The notes under the pieces were generated by a model, which was given only the letters and a program-made list of their open reading frames with translations, did no database searches and was not told where the DNA came from. Shown in pieces: positions 11,650-25,048 of a DNA stretch of 64,000 nucleotides (positions within the stretch are counted from its first letter, which is position 1; each line of letters begins with the position of its first letter). Position numbers and translations under genes: made by a program. Origin of the DNA: Fulvia fulva (taxonomy: Eukaryota > Ascomycota > Dothideomycetes > Mycosphaerellales > Mycosphaerellaceae); assembly GCF_020509005.1 (NCBI RefSeq), contig NC_063017.1:1302001-1366000 (forward strand), written 5' to 3'.

Positions 11650-14600
11650 AGATAGAATGGCCACTATACGGCAGATTATATACGCGGCCCTTATAGACGT
11701 AGTTATCGGCGATTATTACGAGCAAATGTTATACTACGTTACCGAACTCGAATACGACATCGTCTTTAGCCTACTATAGCTTATAGCGTATAACCTAAAC
11801 ATCTTCTAGGAGATAGACGAGGTAGCATTCAGATCGGATTACTACTTTGGTCACTATCTATAGAACAAGACATCGACAATAGTATAATCCCTAAACTACC
11901 GCGAGAAGAAGAAGTAGGCACTAGTACGGTACGGACTAGAGCCCTTTACTAGAGAAGTAGCGAGCTTTATAGTAGGAGGGGTAGAGCTAAACGTCTTATT
12001 ATATAACCTAGAAGACATAGACGATGAAGAAGTAGACTACTAGGGCGTTTCTTAACGCGCGTAGGGGATGTACGCGTACCGGCCTAGGGCTAAGTGCTTC
12101 TATATTATGCCTACTAGGCGTAAGAGCGACGGCGGAGAGCTTAAGCTAAGTGTAATAGCTACTAATAATCTGGACCAATTTTTAAACAAGCAGTTTAATT
12201 ATAACCCGAAGGAGAAGTTACCGCCGATATACTATAATATTACGGACGCTTTCTTAGCTAAGGATTATAAAGGACTCCTACCTTACCGACTAGGCGTAGA
12301 TCATGAGATTCACATTAAGCCTAATAGTCTATAAGAGCTACTATACCGTAAGCCCTACGGCCTAGCTAAGAAGGAGAACGAGGTAGTTAAGAAATGGCTA
12401 GACGAGTAAATATCTAAAGGGAAGGTACGGAAAGTAGGGCAAAAGACGAGCTAGTCTCCTATACTAGTACTAGTAGTACGTAAGCCTAGAGGTAGGCTAC
12501 GTGTTTATATCGACTATAGAGGATTAAATACGATCACTATTAAGAACCGGTATCCGATTCCCTTAATATAAGAGACGCTTAACCGTATATACGGCAAGAA
12601 GTACTTTACGAAGCTAGACATTATAGTAGCCTTTAACAAGTTACGGATAGCTAAAGGGCACGAGTAGTTAACGGCGTTTGCGACACGATACGGCATCTAC
12701 GAGTGTCTAGTGTTGCCATTCGGCTTGTATAACGGACTAGTATCGTTCTAATTATACATTAATAAGGTCTTATAAGAACACCTAGACGACTTTGTGTCGG
12801 CCTACCTAGATAACGTACTTATCTTTAGTAACACCTTAGAGGAGCACATTAAACACGTACGGAAGGTTCTTACTAAGCTACGCGATATAGGACTTATAGT
12901 AGACATCGACAAAAGCGAATTCTACTAATAGAAGGTAAAGTATCTTAGGCTAATTATAACGCCTAACAGTATCGAGATAGACCCCGAGAAACTCGAATAT
13001 ATTCAGACATAGGAAGCTTCTAAGAACCTAAAGGATAAATAGGCCTTCCTTGGATTTACTAACTTCTATAGGCGGTTCATCGAAGCATTTCCGCGTATAG
13101 CTACTCCTCTTATAAACCTGACCAAGTCGGACGGACTAAGCAATCATAAGAACAGAAGAAATTAGTAGTTACTAGATTACTAACGAGCCTTTAACAATTT
13201 GAAAGCTACGTTTAGTAAAGCCGGTATGCTCGTACATTATATACTAGGTAGGGAAATAGTAGTAGAGATAGATTCTTCAGATTTTATAAACGCCGGCGTG
13301 CTTTCGTAGTATAACGAGAACGGTGTACTATATCCTATAGCCTTCGACTCGAAGAAGTTGAGTCTATAGGAGTGCAATTATAAAATCTATAATAAGGAAC
13401 TATTAGCTATTATCAAGGCTTTTAAGGAATAGAGACCCTAGCTCGCCTACGAAGTAGATAATAAGGACTTATAGCTAGTTACGATTTATACCGACTATAA
13501 GAACCTAGAATACTTTATAAAGATAAAGTAGCTAAATCGGCGACAAGCGCGTTAGGCTAAGTTCTTGTTATAGTTCAACTTCAAGATAATATACCGTCTA
13601 GGACTTTAAGGTACAAAGCTAGACAGCCTAACGAGACGTAGCTAGGACCTTCCGTAGGGGGTGGACGACCCTCGGAACTAGTATTAGTATTAGACATTAC
13701 TACCTCCTAAGCGATTCCTTAAGATCGCCTTGCTATAGGTAATAGTAGAAGATACGCCGGAGGAAGAGGAACTAGTATAGCTGAACCCTAAAGCTAAAGA
13801 GTTTATACCTATAGAACGAGATACGCCTACTAAATAACCGGCGACGCGTAAAAGTTAGCGGGAAGCCGAACTCGAGTATTGAATATCGACGGCGTACGTA
13901 ACCGATAATGAGCTTAAGACCGCGATTAAGGACCTATAAAAGACCGTACTCCTATACTACTATAGAGAGCGAAGATTCACCTAGTATACTTTAAAGTAGA
14001 TAGCGACCTACTATATATTCGAAATTAATACGACGGCTAGAGCTTATAGGTACTAAATTACTAAGCTTTATAGACTAGGATAATCAAGATAAACTATAAC
14101 GCTCTAGTAGTAGGCTATCTAGGACGAGCTCGTACTTATGAACTCGTAGTACGTGAATTCTACTAGCCTAGATTAGCGAGATCTATACGTAGATACACCG
14201 CGAATTGCCGTACCTACCGTATAACAAAATCTCTACACTCCTAGCTACTAGGATTACTATAGCCACTTCCTATTCTAGATCGGCCTTAGAAATATATTAT
14301 AGTCGACTTCGTTATCGGACTCCTAGACAGTACTCTTGACGGTATAGTCTATAATAACATTATGACCGTTACTAATAGGCTTACTAAGGAAGTCGAGCTG
14401 ATCCCTATTAGCGCGATAATAGTATAGAATACGGCAAGGCTTTTCCTTAAATATATATTCTGTCGGCGCGGGTTTCTTAATACTATTATATTAGACCGTA
14501 GTAAGTAGTAGGTTGCTACCTTCTAGAAGAAACTCTATAAGATGCTCCGTACAAATCGTAAGCTAAGTTCTTCGTATTACCTAGAAACTAATAGACCGTT

Positions 14601-15900
14601 AGAACGTACTAACTAGGCGATAGAACAGTATCTCCGTATATTTACTAATAAGGTATAGGATGACTAGGTAGAATAGCTATGCCTTACTCACTTCGCGATC
14701 AATAATCACCTGTCTAAGACTACTAGTATATCGCCGTTCTACGCTACCTTAGGCTATAACTCTAAGTTTATAGAGCGAGTTGACCTGAACGCTAGAAAGG
14801 AGGGAGGACTAACTACTCTCTAGCGACTAGATACGCGATCAGTAGAAACCTTTATACGTCGAATTTGCGAGCTTTATAAGTACCTTTAAGAGAATATATA
14901 AATGCTATAAGCTCTCTAAGTAGAAGTAGCAAACCGCTACCAAAGTATTCCTCTAGACTATAAGGTAGGTAATTAGGTATATCTTAGTACTAAGAACATC
15001 CGTACGACTCGACTATCTAAGAAGCTAGATAGGAGATATGCCGGCCCTTACTAGATTACGGAAGTTATGCCGGCTAGACTCTCTTATCGACTAAAACTAT
15101 TAGACGCTCTAGTAGGACTTAATAACTACTTCTATACCTTACTACTATAACGAGCCGACCACCTCGATTTCCTACTACTTGAAGGGTAGTATCTAGCGCC
15201 GCTACTACCGATAACTGTCGAACCTAACACTACCGAGGCTAATATAGTAGCCGATATAGTAGCAGTACCTACGTATATATACGAGGTAGAAAGGATCCTT
15301 AATATATATACCCGTAAGCGGGTAGGTAAGGTAAAGAAGGGGTATAAGCGTAAGGTAGATATATAGTATAAGGTGAAATAGGCTAGATATTAGAACGAGG
15401 AGGATAGTAAGACCTAGTAACCTATAGAGGATATACTTAAATACGTAGCCGCCGCTATTATAGACTTTTACTATAACCGGCCGGAGTTATCTACGCCTAT
15501 AGACTTTGTAGCTCTATCTGACTAGTCCCTACTAGCTACTAAGGTGCTCGGGCTTAACACGATTAGGGTCATTCCGAAAGACACCGTTACAAATAAGTCG
15601 CCTCGAGCCTTACCTCTAATAGAATCTACTCCGTATATATTCGATACTCGAGTAGAGCCTATAGAGCCTATAATAATACCTAACTTTAGTTATAAGGATT
15701 ATACGCGAGTACGAGCCGAAGACAGACTTAGATCTAGGGTAAGCTAGCTAACTAGGTAACATGTTTCTTAAAGGAAGCCGGTCGAGGATAGTCTTAATAG
15801 AGCGAATGCGATGTTATCGGATAACGACAGGGTACTAGAGGATAATTAGGCGTTCGCGCGATTATAGAGCTCGATAGGTAAGTAGCCTTATAAGGTGGAT
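11650..15900 (+). pseudogene. pol: Gyp1-B pol pseudogene (PR-RT-RH-IN-chromodomain)
   Basis: Degenerate Pol. A surviving 88-codon piece (12068-12334) lies just before RT. RT is clear: [10 protein letters not shown] near 12500, NRYPIPLI, and the active site at 12803-12814 reads YLDN instead of YxDD. The second Asp is lost through a TpG-to-TpA change, exactly what RIP does. RNase H (IDSSD near 13270), integrase, a GPY-type motif (near 15050) and a chromodomain (YEVERILNIYTRKR near 15270, then YKVK and a tryptophan-rich end) follow. Stops are scattered throughout. The 67-codon open piece at 15544-15747 is the tail of this frame and is shared with copy D. Confidence 0.88.
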
Positions 15901-15941
15901 AACGCTTAGAGGACTAAGGCGTGTTTTAGGAGGGGGGGTAC

Positions 15942-16125
15942 TGTTACGGGCAGCCCGCGACCCCTTACTATAGCTACGTCGGCCCGGCTAAACCGCGGAC
16001 CTTCTATATCGGGTTAGCGCGGCTTAGCTTTGCTTTATAACTTCGCCGCGCCTCGCGCTCCTCTTTCGTAGCTTCGTAGAACAATAACTATCTCATTCGG
16101 ACCCTATAGTACGCGCGCCCTTATA
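15942..16125 (+). repeat. Gyp1-B 3' LTR
   Basis: 184 bp starting TGTTACGGGCAGCCCG, preceded by a G7 tract and TAC. TATAA is at 16036-16040 and the putative transcript start GTAGAACAA at 16076-16084. It differs from the 5' LTR by a few transitions. Confidence 0.9.
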
Positions 16126-17026
16126 TAAGTTACGTAATCTATTACGTACTCGATTTGCCGGTCCGGGGACCGGTAAATATATATAAAGTTCTCTACGCCC
16201 TTTTTAGCTACTAAAAACTCTACGGAGTTGACCTAGTCGTAGAGACTAGTAGCTACTACTATATCCTTTGTGAATAGCTAATTAGGTAGCCGGAAACTAC
16301 TATTAGAAAGTTAAGGTTTACTAAACCCTATCTCAGAAATAGCTAAATTTTAGTTATATATTACTAACTCGCGGTATTACGGCTAGTATAGTTCTTACCT
16401 AAGGAGCTTTAAGTAGGCGTCTCGAGGCTATTAGGTATACGGCTACTAAGACTATTCTTCTACTCCCTTAGCCTATACTATATCTTGCTCGTAATAAGCA
16501 ATATATAGGTCGTAGTATTATTTAGGCTCTTTAGCCGGTTCCGCTACTATAATATTCTCGATAGGGGTCGTATACCCTACTATTAGGCGTAATAGGTTAT
16601 AGAATGTAGTCTTATCGAAGAGGACGTCCTTAACTCGTATAACCCTATCTTTTAATAGGTCCTATATACGGTAGATATTAGTAGAGTCGTATCCTATAAG
16701 GTAGCCTATAAGCGGTCTCTCTTAAGGTTTCTCGCTCTTACTAGGCTAATCTAGTCTATAGATAAATACGTATATAAGGGGGCTATATACTACTATATGA
16801 CCTACGTTTAGAATTCGTCCTATTACTAATTCGAATAGGGTCTTCTAGGCCTTTGACTAGATAGGGGATAGCTAGAGGATATATACCGCTACTATAGTAT
16901 ATTCTAGCTAAAGGTTTTCCGGTAATTATACGTAGATACGAATAGTATCGCGGGGCACCTATTAGCCTAGAATTCCGTACTACTATAGTTATAATAGTAC
17001 CTATTAGAAACCCGACGACGGATACG
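16126..17026 (-). mobile_element. copia-4, Ty1/copia pol fragment (part 2), RIP-degraded
   Basis: On the minus strand this reads as the C-terminal half of a copia integrase running towards RT. The markers are GYLIGYDSTNIYRI and VIRVKDVLFDK near 16640-16700, a typical copia signature upstream of RT. It continues the frame seen at 21941-22480, so the LINE at 17027-21940 has split one copia element. The other side is cut by Gyp1-B at 16125. Stops make it a relic. Confidence 0.8.
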
Positions 17027-17149
17027 ACGACGAAGCCGCCTATTCTACTACCGAAGGTACCTATCTTCGAGGCTATATCCTACTATTAGAGTAGATAGCT
17101 TAAAGTTTTCTTTACCCTATTTCTTTAGCTCTAAACGCCGCGGAGGTGC

Positions 17150-18420
17150 CGAGCTACATTAGGCAGCTCCTAGGCAATAGTAGCCTAGGCTACGGTACGG
17201 ACGGCGCCTACGGCTCTATAGGCGAAGCTCCCCTAAGACAACTAGTAGCAACTTATAGAGGACGCAAAAAGTATAGAAACTAACGATTAGCTCCTATACC
17301 GGTCTCTATAGGTAATGATCACTTAGCTACGTACGGCGCTTATACTGTCGTATTACCGAGGATAATAAGAAATAAGGACGACGTCCTAGGCGATTAGTAA
17401 GGCCACCCGGAATCAACACCCCTATAGCTAGGTATAGGTCGCGGCATCGGTACTAGGTCCCCGCCTAACGCACGATGTAGTCACGATCCGTATTATAGCA
17501 AAGGAAGACTAGGCCGAAGTTACGAAGCTATCGAATAAGGAGCTCGCCTAACGAATTAACTAACTAGGGGTAGTCGTAGTGACCTAATAGTCTAACGGCA
17601 CTCTATAGATCTATACTAGCTCTACTACTACTAGGAGGCACCTAGAGGTATAGCTATAGTGGGCATCTAAGGTTACGGTATTAGCGAAGGTCTTAACGAA
17701 GCAATTTACGATCCTAGTCTACGATATACCTAAGGAGTTCGACCTAACTAACTAAGGTCACCTACGTACTCTCTAAGAGGACAACCCGGTCACTCTTAAC
17801 TCTCTAATCCAGAAGGCGACTTGGCTCTATAGGAAATGGCTAGAAGGCAAGAAGGCCTCGGCGCTAATAGTATAGCTATAAGACGCGAAAGCGGCGGATC
17901 TAGCGATAGAACAAGGCCTGATCTAGTAATATAGCCTTAAGATAGTAGAAAAGCACTCCTTACTCTTTCGTGTCCTCTAATGCTTCAAATGCTAACAGTA
18001 TAGACACTAAACCTATACGTGTATAAATAAGTAGGACTACTCGAACTATATAGGAGACTATATATCTAGGGACTATATATCGGCTACGAGACGGTACGCG
18101 AACTGTCCGGGGTACTACCTATCGTATAGCGCGGAATGCCTATAGCGGAAACTAGCGAAAAACAAGGCAATCATAAACAGAACCGTCGCCCTAAGATTCT
18201 ACGGCGACCGTAAGGCTAGCCTATACCGGAACTAGCTAGCGGCGGTCGGGCATAAGCGCCCTAGGGCCGAGAACGATATAAAGGATACGTAACCTAGGGC
18301 GTACGGGAGGCCACGCGCCCTACTAGCTACGGCGAGGAAATCTAACTAGGCCCGGCTCCCCTTTAGTATATAGCCGATAGGCGTAGACTAGGACGTATAA
18401 GGTAGTAGGACATAGGACGC
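17150..18420 (+). pseudogene. LINE ORF1 (gag-like) pseudogene
   Basis: A Gag-like nucleic-acid-binding protein in LINEs of this type. The diagnostic part is a run of CCHC-like zinc knuckles at 17975-18135 (CFKCQQYRH, then a second and third cluster with Cys partly changed to Tyr), followed by a basic tail (RKLAKNKAI). Upstream sequence is less conserved. Several TAG/TAA stops interrupt it. Limits are approximate. Confidence 0.65.
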
Positions 18421-18429
18421 TATAGAGGA

Positions 18430-21400
18430 AATAATTGTCGATGCCGATAACTAGCCTCGATACACTTAGTATTATCTAGTATAACGTTAACTATAGCAAG
18501 GATATAGTCTAGAACAATTTCCTACACGAGGCGGACCCGTACGTCTACTACGTCCTAGTAATCTAGGAGCTATAGATTAACCCGTACTATAAGAGACTAA
18601 CGACCTATAAGTTACTAGGCTATACGATATGCCTACGAGGTAACGGTAGACCCCGTACGTGCTTCTATATCAGTAAGGACATACTAGAATCCGACTAGGA
18701 GGTAGTATACTACGTAGACAAAGAAGGCGGGAGCGATATTACCTCCCTCTACGTAGGTAGTACCTAGATATACAACCTATATACAACCGCTAGCCTCGAG
18801 GTCTAGCCGCGACCTAGGGGTCTATAGACACCTAGATAGTACGCTTAAGAGACAAGGGTGCTATATCGTAGTAGGAGACTTTAACGTATACTACCCTTCC
18901 TAGGAAAGCCTTATATAGCCGTACCCTATAGCCGACGAAGTACTCGACTTGATAGCGAGTAACGTAATTGCCCTTAATACCCCGAAGGACCTAGGTACCT
19001 AGAAGAGAGGGGGACTCTAAGGCACGATCGACCTCTCCTAGATCTTAGATAGCTACTACTATACGGTAACCTACTATAGGATCGAATCTGTACTCGAGGC
19101 GTCATTAGACCACATACTAGTCAGGACCTCTATTACGATATAGATATAACGTATACTAGCGAGAACCCCTAAGCTAAACTAGGGAAAGGCCTACTAGGCC
19201 AATATCTAGGCGTACCTCGATAACTCCGAGAGGCTAGTCTAGATTACGTAGTAGTAATACATTAGTAAAGACGGGATAGACGAGGCAGTCTAAGGGTTAA
19301 TAGACGAAATAAGAAAAGCGACCTTACTTTACGTTCCGCTTACCTAACTAACGACATAGTCTAAACTATACTAGACGCTAAAGTATACTACGGTAGTAAG
19401 AGAAGTAAGGAGAGCCCGCCGGGTATAGACGAGTAGCTATAGCGAGGAGGCCTAGAACGTATATAGGGAGGCATACTAATAGAAGAAAGCTATAATACGG
19501 AGGGAGAAAGTAGTTAGCTAGAGGGCTATAGTAGAAGAAATCGCCGGCAAGCTAGCGAGGATGTAGAAGTTAGCGAAATAGGCCCGATAGGACCCTATAT
19601 AGGGCCCCTCCTTCTCTATCCTAGCGCTATAATCGCCTAGTAGCCCGGTGAGCGACCCCGAGGCTAAGGCGCGTCTACTAGCTAGTAAGTTCTTCCCGCC
19701 CTTAGTCGAGGCTAATCTAAGCGACATAAATAGCTCTACTCCCCTAGCCCCTAGTATCGCGGTCCGATAGGAGGTGTCCGAGGGAGAAGTTGCCGCTATA
19801 CTTAGGAAGTTGCCGGCGAAGAAAGCCCCGGGGCCGGATAGGATTCTAAACAAGCTACTAAAGAAGTATAGAGATCAACTAGCCCTAGTAGTTATAGCGA
19901 TCTTTAACGCCTACCTATAGACCGGATACTACCCGATAGTATTTTAACAATCGACGATAGTAGTCCTACGTAAGCCGCAAAAGGAAGACTATACGTAGGT
20001 AAAGTCGTACCGCCTAATTACGCTCCTTAATACTCTTAGGAAGGCGCTTAAGAAGCTAGTTATAACGAGACTCTCCGAGGCGGTAGAGGAATACTCCCTA
20101 CTCCCGGACACCTAGATAGGTACGCGCCTATAGCGATCGACGCTATCCGCGATAGAACTTATTACCTCTTAGGTAAAGGCTATCTAGTATAAGAATAGGG
20201 ACAAGGTGGCATCCTTACTTAGCCTAGACATATCGGGAGCCTTTGACTACGTATTATACCCGCGGCTACTCTATATCCTAAGGTCGAAAGGACTCCCTAA
20301 GTGGCTTATTAACTTCGTACGGTCCTACCTCTAAAACCGTAGCACGTCGATCCTAGTCGGCTAGTATAGAAGCCTATTTTAAGCAGTCTATACTAGAATC
20401 CCGTAAGGCTTAAGGCTAGTACCTATTCTATTCCTCTTCTTTATAGCGACGCTACTCCTAGCCCTAGAATCCTAGAACACCGCTACGAGCGGCTTCGTAG
20501 ACGACACGAATATCCTAGCGTAGTCTTCCTCGACTAAGGAGAACTATAGGCTACTAGAAGAGAAGTACAAGATCTACGAGGACTAGGCTACGAGGTACGG
20601 GGCTCGGATTGCCCTAGAAAAGTACAATCTAATACACTTTACGCGCCGGCTACGGTTCTACAATATATAAGCTTCTATCTAGATATAGAGGTATACGACT
20701 AACCCGGTAGATTAGCTTAGGATCCTCGGACTATAGGTAGACCCGGCGCTACGGTAGAGGAAGTACGTATAGGCAATATTACGGAAAGCTAAACAGAATA
20801 TAGTATTATACTAGAGGCTCACTACGTCTATATAGGGCGCGGACTTCCGGTAGTTACGACTCCTATATACGGCTATTATACGGCCAGTCCTTACCTATAG
20901 TAGCCAAGTGTAGTCCTTAGGCGAGAGGGCCTGCCTATCGAAGGGACTCGTCGCGCCGCTAGCGAAGATCTAAAACTAATACCTAAGGAAGGTCACCGGG
21001 GTATATAAGTCGATACTAATAAGGATACTTAAGTACGAGACCGCTATACCGCCGATCGACCTATATATCTAGGGACTACGGACCTCCTACTTAGGCAAGT
21101 CGGCATAGTACCTAGTATAGAAGGTCATCGCTAGTATAGTCGTAAGGGCCCGCAAATTAGTACTAGCGTATAAGGGCATTCGACCCGGAAACGAGCCGAA
21201 CTACCGGGTAAGGGACGAATAGCTAGTAATACGGTAGGAAGGTAAGAAGTCGTTTATAGAGTAACTATAGAAAGAGAGGTAGAACAACTAGGGTGTAGGG
21301 CATAGTAGACGCCCTTAGCTAGCGGGATAACCTAAGGAATAGTTAGCTACGAAATCCGCGGTTAAGCACCCCCTAAAGCTTATCTACTACCGCCTTACGA

Positions 21401-21830
21401 GGGTATAGAGTAGTATAGCAACCTAACTACGAAGCGAACATATCGGCCTCTAGGGGTACCTATTATAGAGGAAGGTTCTAGGATACACGAATACTAGCTG
21501 CCCCTACGGCTATCGCTCCTAGAACGTACGGTACGTACTCCTTGTCTGTCCGAGGTAGTCGCTAGGAAGGGGGGAGTAGATAGTAAAGGCGAGGAACCGG
21601 ACGATTAGGGCACTTCTTAATAACGCTAAGGACTTACGGCGTATTACGAACTAGATACTAGAGAAGGGCTAGCTAGAATAGTACCGCCTAGTAGGAGTAG
21701 TATAGGAAGAGAGGGTACGACGTAGCGCAAGAAGACCGGCTAGGAGCGGGGGCTAACGGGGTAGTAATATAGACTACGTACGTTTAGGGGGAAAGCTAAT
21801 CTAGATAAGGAGTAGTCGGGGGCGGGAAGA
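18430..21830 (+). pseudogene. LINE ORF2 (endonuclease/reverse transcriptase) pseudogene
   Basis: Reading in plus frames gives an APE-type endonuclease (a VVGDFN-like motif near 18880 with HP nearby, then IDLS near 19030). A LINE reverse transcriptase follows, with FLFF, then FVDDTNILA whose catalytic FVDD is at 20494-20505, then a C-terminal Cys-rich segment (CPYGYRSQNVRYVLLVCPR near 21500). The catalytic Asp pair is intact, but stops throughout make the frame dead. An open frame on the opposite strand at 19518-19853 is an accidental shadow. Confidence 0.82.
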
Positions 21831-21940
21831 GTTTTCACCTATTCGGGTTTCCCTTTGTATATAACAATAGATATATACCTATATAGGCCGGATAGGGTCC
21901 TAGAACAGGGGAATAACAAATCTATCTATCTATCTATCTA

Positions 21941-22480
21941 GATACGGATAGTTCTACTTATAGTAATGATTAGAGCTCTAGCTCTTTCTACTAGGTCCTA
22001 CGTAGGCGCGTATTCCGCGGTTACGTACTATTTAATCTTGTTGTTATTAATAACTAAGCGAAATACCTTCCTAATAGCGGGCTTATTAATACTATAGAAG
22101 TATACGAACCTACGATTTATAAAGTTAATAAAGCTTAGTAGGCTATTAAAGGAAGCTAATACCAATTGCTAATCCCTATTCTTAATAGTAAACTAGAAGT
22201 GTCGATAGGTATCTAGATCGTAGAAGTAGATAAGGTACCTATTACCGTTATAGGCGATAGTAAATTCTACTAAGTCTATAGCTATATAGCCGTAGAGGGT
22301 CATTACTCTAATAGGCAAAGACCGATTATACACCTTATAAGCTTTACTAAGCCTATATACTCTATAATATATAGTAAGGGGTACTCTTAGAATTTCGTTA
22401 ATAATTACTCCCTTAACTCTAAGCGGTAACTACTTAATATATTTGGTTAACGACGAGAATCACCTATACGTAGTGTCGGC
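21941..22480 (-). mobile_element. copia-4, Ty1/copia integrase fragment (part 1), RIP-degraded
   Basis: The minus-strand reading gives a copia integrase core (YGYIAIDLVEF, AYNGNRYLIYFYDLDTYRHF, VTAEYAPT*D) ending RTIRI at the LINE insertion point. The second catalytic Asp region and the Glu region are damaged. The frame resumes at 17026 going down. The upstream limit is not clear. Confidence 0.78.
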
Positions 22481-23049
22481 TACGAACCTCTCGTCTTACT
22501 ACGAGAGAGCCAAGTATTCTTACGCTAGAGCGTCGTAGGCGCGACGGGCGCGTAACGTAGGCGAAGCCGCGGCGAATAGAGGACTACTAGTAAAACGGGT
22601 ATAAAAACTATCCGACGAGCGTATACTCGTGTCGGGAGCGAGTCCCTCTTCTTTCTACGTATAAGAAGGGCGTAGAACCGTGGCCTATACGCTCGATAGG
22701 ACACCTCTAGTATAAGTATAGAATTTTCACCTCCGGAGACTATAAACCGAGCGGGCCGAGCGACGAATATTAGACGAGCGGACTATAGAATAACAACTAA
22801 GCGGACTATACGACGGCGTCGAGCGGACTACGAAACAATCTAGTATTTACTAGCGGGCAATACGGTAGGTAGGTAGACACGCGACGAAGCCTATAAGGGC
22901 CTATTAAGCACCCGGTATAGGAACGAGGGTTTTACCTAAGGTACTACCTATCCCGCTATATAACGTACCTAGTCTAATATAGTAGATTACGACGAGGAAA
23001 AGACGATAGCCTAAGTAAGGAAAAGACGGCTATTAGGACGGGGAAAAGA
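22481..23049. other. Unassigned degraded sequence with short internal repeats
   Basis: No protein is recognised. There are imperfect repeats of GAGCGGACTA between 22755 and 22835 and three spaced GGAAAAGACG units between 22995 and 23055. The second set may belong to the 5' region of the LINE that follows. A copia-4 remnant could occupy the beginning. Confidence 0.4.
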
Positions 23050-23931
23050 CGTACAATATAAGTAGATTAGTTCTATAATTAGGGAGGATCGAGGGTAGGG
23101 TAATAAGGAACTTTATATTAGTTAGTAGGTAGAAACGTAAGGAGTACGCTACCCGGCGTAGTGTATGCCCCTAGTAAACCTACGAGGTATAGACGGCCGC
23201 TTTCTAGAGATAGGCTACGGTAACGCGAAGGGCGTCAAAACCTAGGGCGTGGTATATACTAGTAGCGACGGCTAATACTATCTATATAGCCCGAGAGAAC
23301 GGATACGTATATCGGTCAATAGAGAGTACTAAAGGGCTTAGGCCTATAGAGGTAGATATTAGCTTAAGGAGTAAATAGGGAGGTAGGGCGTAGAGGGAAG
23401 CTTTTGCTCCGGGCTAACCTCTCGAAACGAGGCTATACGGTAGTACTAGATAAGTAGGAAAGCGCGGTTAAGACTTGTTACCTTATCTCGTAGCTAGCTT
23501 ACTAAATACGATTCCTTCCTTACCCTCGACATTATAGGAGCCTTTAATAACGTCTTATACTAAAGGCTAATATATATCCTATAATAGAAAGGTATCCCCT
23601 AGTAGGTAACGAAGTTCGTCTACTCCTTTCTCTAGGAACGGACGATATACCTAGTCCTAGAGAGGTATACGTCCGACCCGGTAAAGGTAGAGGCTAGAAC
23701 ACCTTAGGGATCTACTCTCTCCCCTATCCTGTTTCTAATATTTATGTCTAATCTGATCCCCCTAATTATCTCTCCGTAAACCTTAGTATCGGGATTCGTA
23801 GACGACATAAACATTCTAGCCTAGTTAGACTCGATAGAGGAGAACTATCGCCTCCTTAAAGATAGGCATAAGAAATACGAGGAGTAGGCAAAGAAGTATA
23901 GTGCCCGGTTCGCCCCTAAAAAGTACTAACT
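23050..23931 (+). mobile_element. LINE-2 (Tad-like), part 1: reverse transcriptase, RIP-degraded
   Basis: The plus-strand reading gives a LINE reverse transcriptase: FLTLDIIGAFNNVLY near 23510, then GFVDDINILA with FVDD at 23795-23806. It is interrupted at 23932 by the third Fot1-like copy and resumes at 25049. Trp/Gln codons are replaced by stops. The 5' part is poorly defined. Confidence 0.8.
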
Positions 23932-23933
23932 TA

Positions 23934-25048
23934 ACGTGCTTTACTACCGAGCGGGCTATACTACCGAGCGGGCTACTTTTGCTAAGAACTATACCACTTC
24001 TACTTTAATTACGACGGTATCTTAATACGGCGACATCCTATAGAATCGTTACTAGGAGGACAATTCCTCTTTAGATTCTTTGCTATCTAGCGAGTCTACT
24101 TAATAGGTACGTACGTTATGCCCCGACTCGCTATATCGCTTATAGCGTCGTAGCCTTAGTACTAGCCGAATACTATCTAGCGACTCTCTACTCACTTCCT
24201 GCCTCCTAGTATCCTCTAGAGGTATTAATTACGACGCCTTATCGAAGGTTAGAGACCCTCTAGACTGAATGTACTTGCGCTTTCGTGCTTTCCGCTATAT
24301 AAGGGCCTCGTAAGACTTACGTAGCTTACTAATCTTACTTCGTATAAGAGCTATCTAATACGCTATCTCTCTACTCCCTCTCTATTACCCTATTAAAAGA
24401 CCTTCCTCTTTCTACTACGCCTTTCTGAACCCGTAACGACGCTCTAACACGTAATGACACCTATTATAAACCCTGTCTCGTCGAAGTTGTAGGTGTCCTA
24501 GTTAAGGATACTATACTTCTCCTTTATATTACGTATAAGTAAAAACTACCTCTCGATAACGTCTAGATCTTCTATTAGGGCTCGCTAACGATCGTATCTA
24601 CGTATTATACGAACCTTTAGCTTACGATGCCGCCTAATAAACCTATCTGTCTAATTGAGACTAGCGGGCTTAAGACTCTTCTCTTATAGTAATAAATCGG
24701 CTATTACTCGTATACTAGCCTTTAATAGCGGGAAACCTCTAAGATCTAGCTCGTATATATACTTAAGTATCACCCTCTCTTCTAGCTCTATAAGCTTCTT
24801 CGAATTAGGCTCGTAGTCACCCGAGGAGGTCGTCTATTCAATCGATACCCTAGTATAGTTCGAGACACGTCGTATACCTTTATAGCAAGTCGATTCATAA
24901 TTATCGCGTCGCGTTTCGTAGCCTAGATAGCTAAGGTCAATTTGGCCTCGTTTAAAGACAATATACGCTATAATAGTAGTTATATAGCTATATCTATAGA
25001 AGTAGTACAGTTCTTCGTAAAAGTGGCCCGCTCGGTAGTAAAGTACGT
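23934..25048 (-). mobile_element. Fot1/pogo-like DNA transposon, internally deleted (copy 3)
   Basis: An independent insertion, into the LINE-2 reverse transcriptase, of the same deleted element as copies 1 and 2. The left end has both tandem CTACCGAGCGGG motifs; the right end has only one. The left flank is TA, while the right flank reads CA. The interior carries the same first-half/C-terminal transposase join, so the deletion predates spread and these form a non-autonomous family mobilised by an enzyme encoded elsewhere. Confidence 0.82.

Larger units (their letters stand above)
8911..16125 (+). mobile_element. Gyp1 copy B, full-length Ty3/gypsy chromovirus, RIP-inactivated
   Basis: 7,215 bp with 184-bp LTRs at 8911-9094 and 15942-16125. 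The order is LTR, primer site, gag, protease/RT/RNase H/integrase with a C-terminal chromodomain, a G-rich tract (15930-15938), TAC, LTR. This gene order with integrase after RNase H defines Ty3/gypsy, and the chromodomain places it in the chromoviruses. All frames are broken by RIP-type stops, so the copy is dead. I could not define a clean target duplication: the left flank ends TTAAG and the right begins TAAGT. Confidence 0.93.
17027..21940 (+). mobile_element. Tad-like LINE, near full length, RIP-inactivated
   Basis: Non-LTR retrotransposon with ORF1, ORF2, a 3' UTR and a short ATCT-repeat tail (21920-21940). A GATACG target duplication flanks it (17021-17026 and 21941-21946), and joining the flanks restores the copia-4 frame. 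Length, gene order and the ATCT tail fit Tad-type fungal LINEs. Both ORFs are riddled with RIP stops. The 5' boundary rests on the 6-bp duplication only. Confidence 0.8.

Noticed and set aside
12514..12696. 60-codon minus-strand frame, repeated at 43543-43725
   Set aside because: It is antisense to the Gyp1 reverse transcriptase; conservation between the two copies comes from the element being duplicated.
19518..19853. 111-codon minus-strand frame inside the LINE
   Set aside because: RIP removes stops unevenly between strands and leaves such antisense frames; the sense strand carries the LINE endonuclease/RT region.
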